Shown: one piece after another, positions 23,541 through 32,974 of the stretch | How the letters are laid out: each line of letters opens with the position of its first letter | Position numbering within the stretch: position 1 is the first letter of the stretch | Source: an uncultured Chlorobiaceae bacterium | GTDB taxonomy: Bacteria; Bacteroidota; Chlorobiia; Chlorobiales; Chlorobiaceae | Direction of reading: 5' to 3' | NCBI GenBank assembly: GCA_903887845.1 | Contig: CAISRC010000022.1 | Location: forward strand, 1-42,853 | DNA: 42,853 nucleotides | The notes under the pieces: model-generated | What the model saw: only the letters and a program-made list of their open reading frames with translations | What the model was told of the DNA's origin: nothing | The model's database searches: none | Position numbers and translations under genes: made by a program

Positions 23541-25298
23541 ATGAAACCAAATCAAAAGTTAGAACTCACCTGGATAGGCAAAGGGCAAGAACCAAAGCTG
23601 GAACCGAGGATTCTCATAGAGCAGCCTGAATACAGTTATGGTGATCCGGATAGCGGGAATATGCTGATTCAGGGGGATAATTTGCTTGCACTGAAGGCGC
23701 TGGAGCAGGAGTATGCCGGGAAGGTTAAATGTATCTACATCGATCCGCCGTATAACACTGGGTCAGCATTTGAACATTATGACGACAATTTAGAGCATTC
23801 TATATGGTTGAATTTGATGAACCAGCGTATTGTTTTTTTGCGGAATTTAATTTCAATGGATGGTTTTTTTTGCTGTCATATCGATGATAGCGAAGGTCAA
23901 TATCTAAAAGTTTTATTAGATGAAATATTCGGCAGAAAAAATTATTTGACAACCCTATTTGTAAGAGTCAGATATCCTGATAAAACACTAAAGCAAGATA
24001 TGGATTTTCATAAGGAAATTGAACAAGTTCATGTGTATAGGAAAGAATATGGAGCAAAACCGAATCTTAATCAATCAGAGTTATCGTTTGATAAATTTTG
24101 TTTTTTTATTTCAGAGTTAAGCCAAGGTAAGGAGGTCATACTTGGAGGTAAACGAGTTGTTGTTTTTCAAAAAGGAGAATATGTAATTGAGAAAAAATCA
24201 GAGGGTAATGCTTTTGGTTTAAAAGAGATATGGGCAACAGGAAGTATATTGGATGGTAATTCATCGGGTCGTTTTTTTCGAGATAACCTAACTGGTCGTT
24301 ATGAAATTGATGGCCTTGGTGTCTTGTACAAGGTTTATGGAATAGGAGATGACCGATACGATTATCGGTATTTCACTGGACCACAAAGACTTGGTGCGAC
24401 AAAAGGCAAATACTTTCAGGGCGTTCCGGTTGATAACTTAAATAGTGAAAATAAGATAACGGAACAACCTATTAATAATTTTTATGATTTAGCATCAAGT
24501 TTTGGTAATTGCAGGACAGAAGGCGGTGTTGGCTTTAGAGGTGGAAAAAAGCCTGAAATGTTACTAAGTCTGATTCTTCGGCATTTTTCTAATGAAGGCG
24601 ACCTTGTCCTCGACTCCTTTCTTGGCTCCGGCACCACCGCTGCCGTAGCGCAGAAAATGGGCAGGAAATGGATAGGCATTGAACTTGGTGACCATGCAAA
24701 AACCCATTGTGTGCCTCGTTTGAAGCAGGTTATTGCTGGTTCAGATCAGGGCGGTATCAGCAAAGCAGTTGAGTGGCAAGGCGGTGGAGGCTTCAAGTTC
24801 TATACCCTTGCTCCGTCACTCCTGAACAAAGACAAGTACGACAACTGGATTATCAGCAAGGAGTACAACCCTGATATGCTTGCCGCAGCCATGGCGAAGC
24901 AATCGGGGTTCAGGTATGAGCCTGACGGGCATGTGTACTGGAAGCAGGGGCGCAGCAGCGAAAAGGACTACATCTACACCACCACCCAGTTCATGACCGT
25001 GGAGATGCTCGAAAAGATCAGGGAGGAGATGGGCCCTGATGAAAGCTTGATGATTTGTGCAAAAATATACCAGCGTGAATGCGAGAATCGCTTTCCGAAC
25101 ATCACCGTCAAAAAAATCCCCCAAATGCTTCTCGGCAAGTGCGAGTTCGGTAAGGAGGATTACAGCCTGAACATTGTCAATCTGCCGCACGATGACGTTG
25201 CAGCACCATCTGATGATGAGGCTATCGATGAACGTATTGATGAAAATCCCGGCAATGAACCAGCAAGCCAGTCAGCTCAAACCAACCTCTTCTACTGA
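23541..25298 (+). CDS. Type III-like adenine-specific DNA methyltransferase (Mod)
   Basis: N6-adenine methyltransferase, 585 aa, that would mark host DNA and give sequence specificity to the partner Res. Motif IV is IYIDPPYNTGSAFEHY near residue 68. Motif I is LDSFLGSGTTAAVAQ near 360, followed by KWIGIELGDHAK. Motif IV before motif I with a target-recognition domain (TRD) between them is the beta-class order of type III Mod proteins. The DNA for the TRD part (about 23780-24590) is much richer in A/T than both conserved flanks, which suggests exchange of the recognition domain. The gene starts 10 bases after higA and its stop is 5 bases before the Res start. Confidence 0.9.
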   Translation: MKPNQKLELTWIGKGQEPKLEPRILIEQPEYSYGDPDSGNMLIQGDNLLALKALEQEYAGKVKCIYIDPPYNTGSAFEHYDDNLEHSIWLNLMNQRIVFLRNLISMDGFFCCHIDDSEGQYLKVLLDEIFGRKNYLTTLFVRVRYPDKTLKQDMDFHKEIEQVHVYRKEYGAKPNLNQSELSFDKFCFFISELSQGKEVILGGKRVVVFQKGEYVIEKKSEGNAFGLKEIWATGSILDGNSSGRFFRDNLTGRYEIDGLGVLYKVYGIGDDRYDYRYFTGPQRLGATKGKYFQGVPVDNLNSENKITEQPINNFYDLASSFGNCRTEGGVGFRGGKKPEMLLSLILRHFSNEGDLVLDSFLGSGTTAAVAQKMGRKWIGIELGDHAKTHCVPRLKQVIAGSDQGGISKAVEWQGGGGFKFYTLAPSLLNKDKYDNWIISKEYNPDMLAAAMAKQSGFRYEPDGHVYWKQGRSSEKDYIYTTTQFMTVEMLEKIREEMGPDESLMICAKIYQRECENRFPNITVKKIPQMLLGKCEFGKEDYSLNIVNLPHDDVAAPSDDEAIDERIDENPGNEPASQSAQTNLFY

Positions 25299-25303
25299 CC
25301 CCT

Positions 25304-27982
25304 ATGAATGCCAAAGCCAACTACATCAAACAACGCTTGTCACTGAGGGAACCACTGAAGGAGTCACTGGATATTGTTGCCGTTTTAGCTGATCTGCTCG
25401 AACTGAAAAAAGGCGCCGATCTTGCTGCTGAACTGGAGAAGGTTCAAGCGCTCTATCCCTCCTGCAAGGATTTTGAGCGTGAGTTCCCCTCACTCTGCTT
25501 TTCCATCGCCACCGGTGTCGGTAAAACAAGGTTGATGGGCGCCTGCATCAGTTACCTCTACCTGCAAAAAGGCATCCGCAACTTCTTTGTGCTTGCCCCC
25601 AACCTCACCATCTACGACAAGCTCATCAAGGATTTCGGTGACCCCGGCTACCAGAAATATGTTTTTGCCGGAATTACCGAGTTTGTGCACAACCGGCCAG
25701 TCATCATCACCGGCGAAAATTATAACCAGGTTGGTGCACTTTTCAGCGGCGAAGAGGTCCGCATCAATATCTTCAACGTCTCGAAATTCAATGCCGAAAA
25801 CAGAGGCACCAAAGAGGCCGGTGTTGCCAAGCCCCCAAGAATCAAACGCCTCTCGGAATACCTCGGTCAATCCTACTGGTCATACCTCTCCGGCCTGAAC
25901 GATCTGGTCATCCTCATGGACGAAGCCCACCGCTACCACGCCGATGCCTCCAAAAAAGCCATCAACGAACTGCAACCGGTGCTTGGTATTGAACTGACCG
26001 CTACCCCAATCGACGAAAAAGGCAACGCCTTCAACAATGTTGTCTATGAATACTCCCTTGCCAAAGCGCTTGCAGACGGCAAATATGTGAAAAATCCTGC
26101 CGTTGCAACCCGGAAAAATTTTCGGGCTCAAGGCCTTTCCGCGCAGGAAATTGAAAAAATCAAGCTCGAAGACGCCATCAGCGTTCATCAGGCAACCATC
26201 AATGCTCTTGAAGTCTACGCCCGGAACAACGGAGTCCGCAAGGTAAAGCCCTTCATCCTTGTGGTTTGCAGCAGCATCACCCACGCCCGCGAAACCTTCG
26301 ACTACATTACCTCAACCTCCTTTTTCAACGGCACCTTTAACGGCAAAGTCCTGCAAATCGACTCCAGCACCAAAAAAGACGATGAAATCGAACGCCAGTT
26401 CATCGACCTCGAACGCTACGACAACGACATCGAAATTGTCATTCACGTCAACATGCTCAAAGAGGGCTGGGATGTCAACAACCTCTACACCATCGTTCCT
26501 CTGCGTGCCGCCAATGCCTCAGTCCTGATTGAACAAACCATAGGCCGCGGCCTGCGCCTCCCGTACAATGGCGAAAGAACCGGCGATGATGCTGTCGATA
26601 AACTGACCGTTCTGGCACACGACAACTTCGACAAGGTCATTGAAGCCGCACAAGACCCCAACTCAATATTGCAGAAAGTCTCGTTCATTGAGCTTGATGT
26701 CACCGATCTCACTCCAAACACCGAGGTGATACAGTCACCCTCCAAAGTCCAGGTTGAAGTAACCCGTGAAGAGAAACTGATTGCGGCTATGACGGATGAA
26801 AAAGAGAAGCAGGTTGCAACCAACCGCCTCGATGCAAAAAAAGCCATCATCCACCTCCTGCCAACCATGAACGGCGATCAGGGCGTAACAAGAGTGGCCG
26901 ACCTGAACAAACCCGAGGTCAAGCAATATGTGATGGAGCAGATTGAGGCAGAGCAGTCAAAAGGTCAGCTCGGTATGTTTACACAGCAACTCTTGCAGGA
27001 AGCCGACGCTATCTACGAAGAGGTCGTCACAAACTTTAAAAACAACATCATCGAAATTCCCCGGATGGATCTCGTCCAGGAAGAGGTCAAAGTCTGGTTT
27101 GAAGTGTTTGATCTTGATGTTTCGAAAGGCTTTACCTACGAACCACTGAGCGAGGAAATCCGGGTCGTCGAACTCACCGGCGACCGGAAGACCACCGACA
27201 TAGGCGTTAAATACGGTGCATATTCCTCACAAAGCCCTGTCAATCAGGTCATCTCTGAACTCGTCAACTATCCGGAAATCGACTACGACGACAATGCTGA
27301 ACTGCTCCACAAACTGACCAATCAGGCCATTGATACCATTTCGGCAAACCTCAGCGTCGCATCAAAATTGATACTCGTTGTCCGGCAATACCGCAAATTC
27401 ATAGCAGGCAACATCTACGACCAACTCAAAGCACACCTGAAAATCAGTGAGCCCGCCTGGCAGGATCCAAAAGTCCTGCCCTTCATCAAAATCGAAGACT
27501 GGAACTTCTCCGCACTCAAAGACGGGCGCCGCCACTACAAAGACAGCATCACCCCGACAAGCCTCATTCCCAAACTGGTCTTCACCGGCTTTGAAAAAGC
27601 CTGCCATTTCGAATACAAATTCGACTCAAAAACAGAAAAAGAGTTCGCCTATATCCTCGAAAACGACACAACCGTCCTCAAATGGCTGCGCCCCGCACCA
27701 AACCAGTTTCGAATCTACTGGGCCAGCAACTCCAGCCGCTACTACCCCGACTTCGTCGTTGAAACCATTGAAAACATCTACCTCGTCGAAACCAAAGCCG
27801 CCAACGAACTCGACAGCACCGAAGTTCAGGAAAAAACGGCAGCAGCTCTTCGGTATTGTGCCTATGCCACAGCCTTTACCACTGCCAACAATGGAAAAGC
27901 ATGGAAATATCTTTTAATTCCCCATGATCAGGTCACAACAACATCAAGCTTTGAATTTCTTTTGGGAAGGTATAAGGCGTAA
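25304..27982 (+). CDS. Type III-like restriction subunit (Res): helicase plus PD-(D/E)XK nuclease
   Basis: DNA translocase-nuclease, 892 aa, that pairs with Mod to cut unmethylated foreign DNA. Walker A SIATGVGKTRLMGA lies near residue 70, DEAH-type motif II VILMDEAHRYH near 205, motif III ELTATPID near 230, and motif VI EQTIGRGLRLPY near 410. The C-terminus has RYYPDFVVE...IYLVETKAANE (about 808-830), a PD-(D/E)XK nuclease site. All key residues are present. Start 5 bases after the Mod stop indicates one operon. With the upstream SNF2 gene this makes a larger than usual type III-like set. Confidence 0.9.
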   Translation: MNAKANYIKQRLSLREPLKESLDIVAVLADLLELKKGADLAAELEKVQALYPSCKDFEREFPSLCFSIATGVGKTRLMGACISYLYLQKGIRNFFVLAPNLTIYDKLIKDFGDPGYQKYVFAGITEFVHNRPVIITGENYNQVGALFSGEEVRINIFNVSKFNAENRGTKEAGVAKPPRIKRLSEYLGQSYWSYLSGLNDLVILMDEAHRYHADASKKAINELQPVLGIELTATPIDEKGNAFNNVVYEYSLAKALADGKYVKNPAVATRKNFRAQGLSAQEIEKIKLEDAISVHQATINALEVYARNNGVRKVKPFILVVCSSITHARETFDYITSTSFFNGTFNGKVLQIDSSTKKDDEIERQFIDLERYDNDIEIVIHVNMLKEGWDVNNLYTIVPLRAANASVLIEQTIGRGLRLPYNGERTGDDAVDKLTVLAHDNFDKVIEAAQDPNSILQKVSFIELDVTDLTPNTEVIQSPSKVQVEVTREEKLIAAMTDEKEKQVATNRLDAKKAIIHLLPTMNGDQGVTRVADLNKPEVKQYVMEQIEAEQSKGQLGMFTQQLLQEADAIYEEVVTNFKNNIIEIPRMDLVQEEVKVWFEVFDLDVSKGFTYEPLSEEIRVVELTGDRKTTDIGVKYGAYSSQSPVNQVISELVNYPEIDYDDNAELLHKLTNQAIDTISANLSVASKLILVVRQYRKFIAGNIYDQLKAHLKISEPAWQDPKVLPFIKIEDWNFSALKDGRRHYKDSITPTSLIPKLVFTGFEKACHFEYKFDSKTEKEFAYILENDTTVLKWLRPAPNQFRIYWASNSSRYYPDFVVETIENIYLVETKAANELDSTEVQEKTAAALRYCAYATAFTTANNGKAWKYLLIPHDQVTTTSSFEFLLGRYKA

Positions 27983-28035
27983 TAATTCTGGTAAAGAAAA
28001 AGCATTCTTTATTAAATGATAATAAATTTGAAATT

Positions 28036-29388
28036 ATGGGTTGGAACAATTATTTGAATGAAAACAGGTTAAAAACCACCTCAAGAATTAAAGAAAATGA
28101 TGATAGAAATGAGTTTGAAAGTGATTTTGGAAGAATTATTTTTAGCCCCGCCATAAGGCGAATGCATGATAAGACGCAGGTGTTCCCTCTGACTACAGAT
28201 GATAATATTCATTCAAGATTAACGCATTCATTAGAAGTAATGTCTGTTGGTGAGTCAATAGCATTAAATGTTTTAAAAAATAGTCAGTTTAAAGAGGTAA
28301 TACAGAGTTATAAAAATATTGGTGATATATATAGGGTTATTCCAGTAATTGTCAAAAATGCTTGTTTGGTTCATGATATTGGTAACCCACCATTTGGCCA
28401 TTTTGGCGAGACTGTTATACAAGAGTATTTTTCAAAGTATTTTAAAACGCTTACTGAAAAGAGTAGGTTTAAACTTAATGACTTGCAAAAACAAGATTTT
28501 GAAAAATTCGATGGTAATGGTCAAGGTTTTAGGGTGTTAACAAAGTTACAGATGCTTGATGATAAATATGGACTAAATTTAACATTTGGCACGCTCGGAG
28601 CTTATTTGAAATATCCAAATCCTGATCAGCTTGAGCCGGAAATCCTTTCACGTAAAAAAAGAGGGGTCTTTCAGTCTGAAAGAGATTATTGCGAAAAAAT
28701 TATGAATGGTCTTTCGCTTATGAATGGATCAAAACCAATTAGACATCCGCTTTCATTCATTATGGAGGCAGCTGATTCAATTTGTTATTTGATTATGGAT
28801 ATTGAAGATGGGTATAATAAAAAATGGTATGGTTATGAAGATATAAAAAAAGGACTACAGGGTGTTTATAATATAAATAAAGTGTTTATCGGAATTGAAA
28901 AAAATCATAAAAGTGATATTGCAAGAATTGTTAATTTGAGGTTGTCTCTTATAAGACAATTGGTTCTTTTATCTGTGAATAATTATTTAATTAATATTAA
29001 AAAAATATGTTTAGGTGATTACAATTGCGAATTAATAGATGACGATGATAGTCGGCTTGTAATTGAATTAAAAGCCTTTTGCAAGAAAAATATTCTTCAG
29101 AAAAAAGAAATTATAGGCCTTGAGTTAACCGGCCATTCTGTATTGAAAGGATTGTTAGATTATTACATTGAATTCTGTTTCGATAATTCTGATAAGTATA
29201 GGTATAGAGCTTTAAATATGATATCAAAAAGTGTTCTTGATATATCTTTGCTTGAGAATAATAAAAAAAAGTTTGAGGATATGGATGATTATTATAAAAT
29301 ACGCGTAATTGTTGATTACATCACCGGTATGACGGATCAATATGCATTAAACCAATACCAGAGATTAAGTGGCCAAAAGATTAATTGA
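28036..29388 (+). CDS. dgt: dGTPase-family HD triphosphohydrolase
   Basis: Hydrolyses dNTPs (classically dGTP) to deoxynucleoside plus triphosphate. The N-terminus matches the family closely: FESDFGRIIFSPAIRRMHDK, TQVFPLTTDD, then SRLTHSLEVMSVGE with the first metal His (about residue 63), and LVHDIGNPPFGHFGE with the HD pair (about 114-123). Length 450 aa is close to the family norm. Base composition is far more A/T-rich than the restriction genes just upstream, so it was probably acquired separately. dGTPases are known anti-phage proteins that deplete nucleotide pools. Its 3' end overlaps the next gene by 20 bases, so a joint function is likely. Confidence 0.88.
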   Translation: MGWNNYLNENRLKTTSRIKENDDRNEFESDFGRIIFSPAIRRMHDKTQVFPLTTDDNIHSRLTHSLEVMSVGESIALNVLKNSQFKEVIQSYKNIGDIYRVIPVIVKNACLVHDIGNPPFGHFGETVIQEYFSKYFKTLTEKSRFKLNDLQKQDFEKFDGNGQGFRVLTKLQMLDDKYGLNLTFGTLGAYLKYPNPDQLEPEILSRKKRGVFQSERDYCEKIMNGLSLMNGSKPIRHPLSFIMEAADSICYLIMDIEDGYNKKWYGYEDIKKGLQGVYNINKVFIGIEKNHKSDIARIVNLRLSLIRQLVLLSVNNYLINIKKICLGDYNCELIDDDDSRLVIELKAFCKKNILQKKEIIGLELTGHSVLKGLLDYYIEFCFDNSDKYRYRALNMISKSVLDISLLENNKKKFEDMDDYYKIRVIVDYITGMTDQYALNQYQRLSGQKIN

Positions 29389-30070
29389 GATAAAAAAAAG
29401 GGTTGATAACTCTGGTGCTGATTTTGAAGATTATTTGACAAATAGTTTCAGCCCACAAGTATTGTCTTTTTTGGATAATTTATCCAAAAAGACAGACCTG
29501 TACATATTTAGTGGTGTTATAAGAAATTATTTTCTGCATATTCTTGAAAATAGAGATATAGATCTATTTATGGATGGGTATTTCGATATAGATTTATTTC
29601 TTGAAAAATACGAGCATAAAAAAAATAATTTTGGTGGCTATAAAATACATCTCTCTGATAATAAGATAGATATATGGTTTTTAAAAGATACTTGGGCGAT
29701 AAAGGAATATGAGCTTGTTTTTGACTTTGATTTACCAAAATATATACCAAATACATCTTTTTTTAATTTTTCATCAATTATATATTCGTGTAGAGAAAAA
29801 AAATTCTACTATACCAAGCATTTTTTAAGATTTTTAAGAGACAAAGAAATTGATTTGTTATATCTTCCAAATGCAAATTATTCTCTTTGTGTAATAAATA
29901 CAATATATTATAGTGAAAAATACAAGTTAAAGGTTAGTGATAAGTTGAAAAGTTATATAAAAAAATCTGTCAAGAATGGTCTAGTTGATGTTGAGAAAAT
30001 TCAGATAAGTCATTTTGGAAGAACAATCTATTCTGTGAGTGAGATAAAGCATAAGATTGAAATTTTATAG
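29369..30070 (+). CDS. Nucleotidyltransferase-fold protein coupled to the dGTPase
   Basis: Protein of 233 aa. It shows a minimal polymerase-beta/poly(A)-polymerase-head pattern: YIFSGVIRNYFL (the glycine-containing loop) followed by NRDIDLFMDG with two Asp spaced D-x-D, and a possible third acidic residue in NKIDIWFL. The C-terminal half is helical and very rich in K, Y, N and I. The GTG start at 29369 overlaps the dGTPase gene by 20 bases, which indicates translational coupling. It could modify a nucleotide, RNA or protein, or sense phage factors for the dGTPase. The second conserved Gly/Ser is atypical, so activity is uncertain. Confidence 0.55.
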   Translation: MAKRLIEIKKRVDNSGADFEDYLTNSFSPQVLSFLDNLSKKTDLYIFSGVIRNYFLHILENRDIDLFMDGYFDIDLFLEKYEHKKNNFGGYKIHLSDNKIDIWFLKDTWAIKEYELVFDFDLPKYIPNTSFFNFSSIIYSCREKKFYYTKHFLRFLRDKEIDLLYLPNANYSLCVINTIYYSEKYKLKVSDKLKSYIKKSVKNGLVDVEKIQISHFGRTIYSVSEIKHKIEIL

Positions 30071-30168
30071 CATGCACCAATTTGGTGCCATATGTTTCGC
30101 GAATGGGAATCGTATTGAAATAATTCAAGAAACCAAATTAGATAGCTAACTAGATAAACAGGTCAAGC

Positions 30169-30321
30169 ATGCTCAACCCCCTAAAGTATATAAGTGTTTG
30201 CAGGGATGAGATTGTCTTTTGCTTAATGTTGGCGCTCTTGTCGTATACGGTGTGCATTGCCCAACTGGCAAAAACAACAAGTAAGAATAAGATGATCTCA
30301 CAAACACTGCTCATGTTGTAA
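30169..30321 (+). CDS. Possible 50-aa hydrophobic peptide
   Basis: The frame MLNPLKYISVCRDEIVFCLM... has one hydrophobic stretch (about residues 15-32, VFCLMLALLSYTVCIAQLA) that could span a membrane, then a polar tail. It stands alone in the 286-base gap before a plus-strand gene. Its ribosome-binding site is weak and there is no homology that I recognise, so it may be chance. Confidence 0.25.
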   Translation: MLNPLKYISVCRDEIVFCLMLALLSYTVCIAQLAKTTSKNKMISQTLLML

Positions 30322-30356
30322 CTGACAATAGATAGCTCAAGCCAAATTGAATCACT

Positions 30357-31361
30357 ATGCTTTGGACACCCAGCACCATTTATCGTGAAGACCCATTTCT
30401 GAAGGAACGTGATCTGGAAGACGCCATATTGACGGTCGCACCTACCCTTTTTGGAGAAAATCGCATTTATCTCGACACAAAGCGACTAATGGGTGGTCGA
30501 GGTCAAGTCCGAAACATACCAGACGGTTATCTCATTGATCTCACCAGTAACCGTGAGCCTAAATTATATATGGTTGAAAATGAACTGGCGGCACATGACC
30601 CCCTCAGGCACATTGCCGTTCAAATACTTCAGTTTTCTCTTTCATTTGAAAGCTCACCAAACCTGGTGAAGCAGATTGTTAAGGACGCTGTCAGAGCAAT
30701 TCCGCAAGCTATAGCGCAGTGCAGCACTTATGCATTGCAGCATGGGTTTGAAAATATTGATGTTCTCCTTGAACGGATGATATATGGACGAAATGCTTTC
30801 AATGCTCTTGTGATTATTGATAACCTTGATGAAGAACTGGAGAAAGTGCTGATAAGCCGATTCAAGTTTCCAGTTGAAATCATTACCCTCGAAAGGTTTA
30901 AGGGGCCACAAGATGAGCATGTTTTCCGGTTTGAGCCATTCCTCGCAGATTTAACGGCAAACAACTCTATTGCGACCACGGATATATCAGAGGTAATGAA
31001 GATAGATCCCTCTGATATTGATACAATTGTAGTCCCTGCAAGAGAAGATGGATTTAATGAAGTATTCATTGGTAAAGAGTGCTGGCATCATGTACGAATT
31101 CATAGCAGTATGATTCCCAAAATCAAGTATGTCGCAGTGTATAGAGTTGCACCCATTTCAGCCATTACTCATATTGCACCTGTTTCATCTATCGAACAGT
31201 GGCAAGACACCGCAAAATATGTCTTGAACTTCTCCGAACCAGCTAAGCAAATTGCACCTTTAGAACTCGTGACCAACGGCAGAGTAAAAGCCCTGCAAGC
31301 TTCCCGGTACACCTCAAAAGCGCGTCTTGAACAAGCAAAAACGATGGATGACGTATTTTAA
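30357..31361 (+). CDS. Uncharacterised protein, possible nuclease-fold N-terminus
   Basis: Protein of 334 aa that I do not recognise by name. Its N-terminal half has IPDGYLIDLTSNREPKLYMV then ENELAAHDPLRHIAVQILQF, an arrangement like the PD...(D/E)xK core of restriction-endonuclease folds (Asp in PDGYLID, Glu in VENEL), but the lysine is not in the usual place. The C-terminal third has KECWHHVRIHSSMIPKIKYVA and ends with basic ASRYTSKARLEQAK. The next gene, a clear PD-(D/E)XK protein, starts 15 bases downstream, which suggests a shared operon. Function is not assigned. Confidence 0.7.
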   Translation: MLWTPSTIYREDPFLKERDLEDAILTVAPTLFGENRIYLDTKRLMGGRGQVRNIPDGYLIDLTSNREPKLYMVENELAAHDPLRHIAVQILQFSLSFESSPNLVKQIVKDAVRAIPQAIAQCSTYALQHGFENIDVLLERMIYGRNAFNALVIIDNLDEELEKVLISRFKFPVEIITLERFKGPQDEHVFRFEPFLADLTANNSIATTDISEVMKIDPSDIDTIVVPAREDGFNEVFIGKECWHHVRIHSSMIPKIKYVAVYRVAPISAITHIAPVSSIEQWQDTAKYVLNFSEPAKQIAPLELVTNGRVKALQASRYTSKARLEQAKTMDDVF

Positions 31362-31376
31362 AACCAAGGAGCCTTC

Positions 31377-32162
31377 ATGTTCAACGATATCCCATATTGG
31401 AAAGTAAACCGGGAAGAGCGATTTTTCTGCTTTCTCTTTGCACATGCGCTCTTGTCATCGCGCTCCGTCAGAGTTGGTTTTGCTGAATTGGCGAAGGAGA
31501 AGTGTGATATGGAGCAGGCGCTTGATCCCGATGAACTTGAGGTCTATGTTGAAGTCGCTGCACTTCGAGATTACTCGTACGACCTTGGCAATCCTTCTAA
31601 GTATTCAAACCTGACCCATGACCGGAGAAGAACCGTTCTGGAACAGATTTTAAAGATTCGTGAAGTTGATCCGGAAATGCTTGATAAACACGACCTCTTC
31701 TGGACATCCCCGAATAAAAAGAAGCTCTGGTGCCCGAGCCATTGGAGCATAGAAGCGCTGAACAATGCTGGTCTGGAAAAACTTAAAGAGGTACGTTGGG
31801 CTTTCAACGCAAAACCGGATATCTTGCTGGTCTCTCCAAAAACAATGCTGGTCATCGAAGCCAAACTCGAATCCGGCGAAGGCCGCAAAGACGAAACCGG
31901 CTATAAACAGTATGAAATTCAGGAGTTGATTGTTGACTTGTGGAAGCAACTCATTCCAGAATTCCAACAGCGGAAGCTTGCTCAAGCCAGGCTGGAAGTC
32001 AAAGGCGCAGGCAATAACACCATCACCTGGGTAGACATTCTCGCTATCATTGCTGATTCCGATATTGACGCTTTCACCAGAAACTCCCTTGATCAACTCA
32101 AAAAGTATTTTAATGGCAAGAAGGGAGCGTCAAATTCACGGCAAGAATACCAGAGCCCATGA
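31377..32162 (+). CDS. PD-(D/E)XK nuclease-fold protein
   Basis: Protein of 261 aa with a visible nuclease core: AKPDILLVSPKTMLVIEAKL near residues 142-160, where the Asp of PD and the Glu and Lys of EAK give the PD-(D/E)XK triad, followed by YKQYEIQELIVDLWKQL, the helix that carries a conserved Gln/Tyr in related families. A GAG-rich site upstream (AAGGAGCC) supports the start at 31377. Its stop overlaps the following kinase-like gene by 4 bases (ATGA), so the two are translationally coupled. Probably cuts DNA or RNA in an anti-phage operon; the trigger is unknown. Confidence 0.75.
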   Translation: MFNDIPYWKVNREERFFCFLFAHALLSSRSVRVGFAELAKEKCDMEQALDPDELEVYVEVAALRDYSYDLGNPSKYSNLTHDRRRTVLEQILKIREVDPEMLDKHDLFWTSPNKKKLWCPSHWSIEALNNAGLEKLKEVRWAFNAKPDILLVSPKTMLVIEAKLESGEGRKDETGYKQYEIQELIVDLWKQLIPEFQQRKLAQARLEVKGAGNNTITWVDILAIIADSDIDAFTRNSLDQLKKYFNGKKGASNSRQEYQSP

Positions 32163-32974
32163 GAAGAGTCAAAACAGAGAGGTTTATCAGGCAGATAGAG
32201 ACGCAAGGCAGCGTTCCATCAATATTCGAATGCAGCGACGGTGAAACCTGGTATATCAAGCATATCGGCAATAACCGGCTGCATGTGATCAATGAGCTGA
32301 TCGGAGCCTCTCTGCTGCAATTTCTCGATCTTCCTACCCCGGAGATGGCGCTTGTCGAGGTTGTTCCTGAAACCGTTATAGACGAAAAATTCGATCGAAA
32401 GCCACCTCAAGGCTTGGCATTCGGCTCAAGGCAACTGAAGGGACAATCCAAGTCACTTGACAAGGGAGATTTGTTTCAGCATCAGGAAATGTGTAAATTT
32501 GCGGCTCCTCAGGCCTTGATAGGGATTGTTTTGTTTGATATCTGGGTTTACAATACAGATCGTGGTCCGCATAACCCGAATGTTCTTATTGAGGAAGTCG
32601 GTAAAGACAGTTGCCACCTTGTGGCAATAGATCATGCCATGATTTTTGAAGGTAAGGAATACTGCGGTCTGGATAGTAGCAGAAACAGCCTTCCGCCCAC
32701 TATTGAAGAATCCCTTATCAGTCATCCACTTTACCGAGACGTGTATGATTCATTCGGACTTTTTTCCTCTGATGAAGCCGACAGGGTTCTTGGCCGGATA
32801 GAGAATGGAACGGAATCAGAGCTTCATGACATCTTGAAGGTAATCCCCGATGAGTGGGAAGTCAAAGAGACAGAAAAAGAATCGATTATAAAACACTATC
32901 TGTTGCCCCGAAAGAATTTGGTTCGCAGTTTCTATCAACAACTTTTAGAGGATGCAAAGATTAAGTTACCATGA
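32159..32974 (+). CDS. HipA-like kinase domain protein
   Basis: Protein of 271 aa with a HipA/PI3K-like kinase pattern: WYIKHIGNNRLHVINELIGA (ATP-binding Lys and following Glu), FDIWVYNTDRGPHNPNVLIE (catalytic Asp and Asn, as in the HipA loop N-x-D-x-x-x-x-N) and CHLVAIDHAMIFEG (metal-binding Asp of the IDH motif). Short HipA_2-type proteins like this commonly sit beside DUF3037 genes, and that is the case here. It is coupled to the nuclease gene before it and to the DUF3037 gene after it by 4-base ATGA overlaps. A Ser/Thr-phosphorylating regulator of the neighbouring nuclease is plausible. Confidence 0.78.
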   Translation: MRRVKTERFIRQIETQGSVPSIFECSDGETWYIKHIGNNRLHVINELIGASLLQFLDLPTPEMALVEVVPETVIDEKFDRKPPQGLAFGSRQLKGQSKSLDKGDLFQHQEMCKFAAPQALIGIVLFDIWVYNTDRGPHNPNVLIEEVGKDSCHLVAIDHAMIFEGKEYCGLDSSRNSLPPTIEESLISHPLYRDVYDSFGLFSSDEADRVLGRIENGTESELHDILKVIPDEWEVKETEKESIIKHYLLPRKNLVRSFYQQLLEDAKIKLP

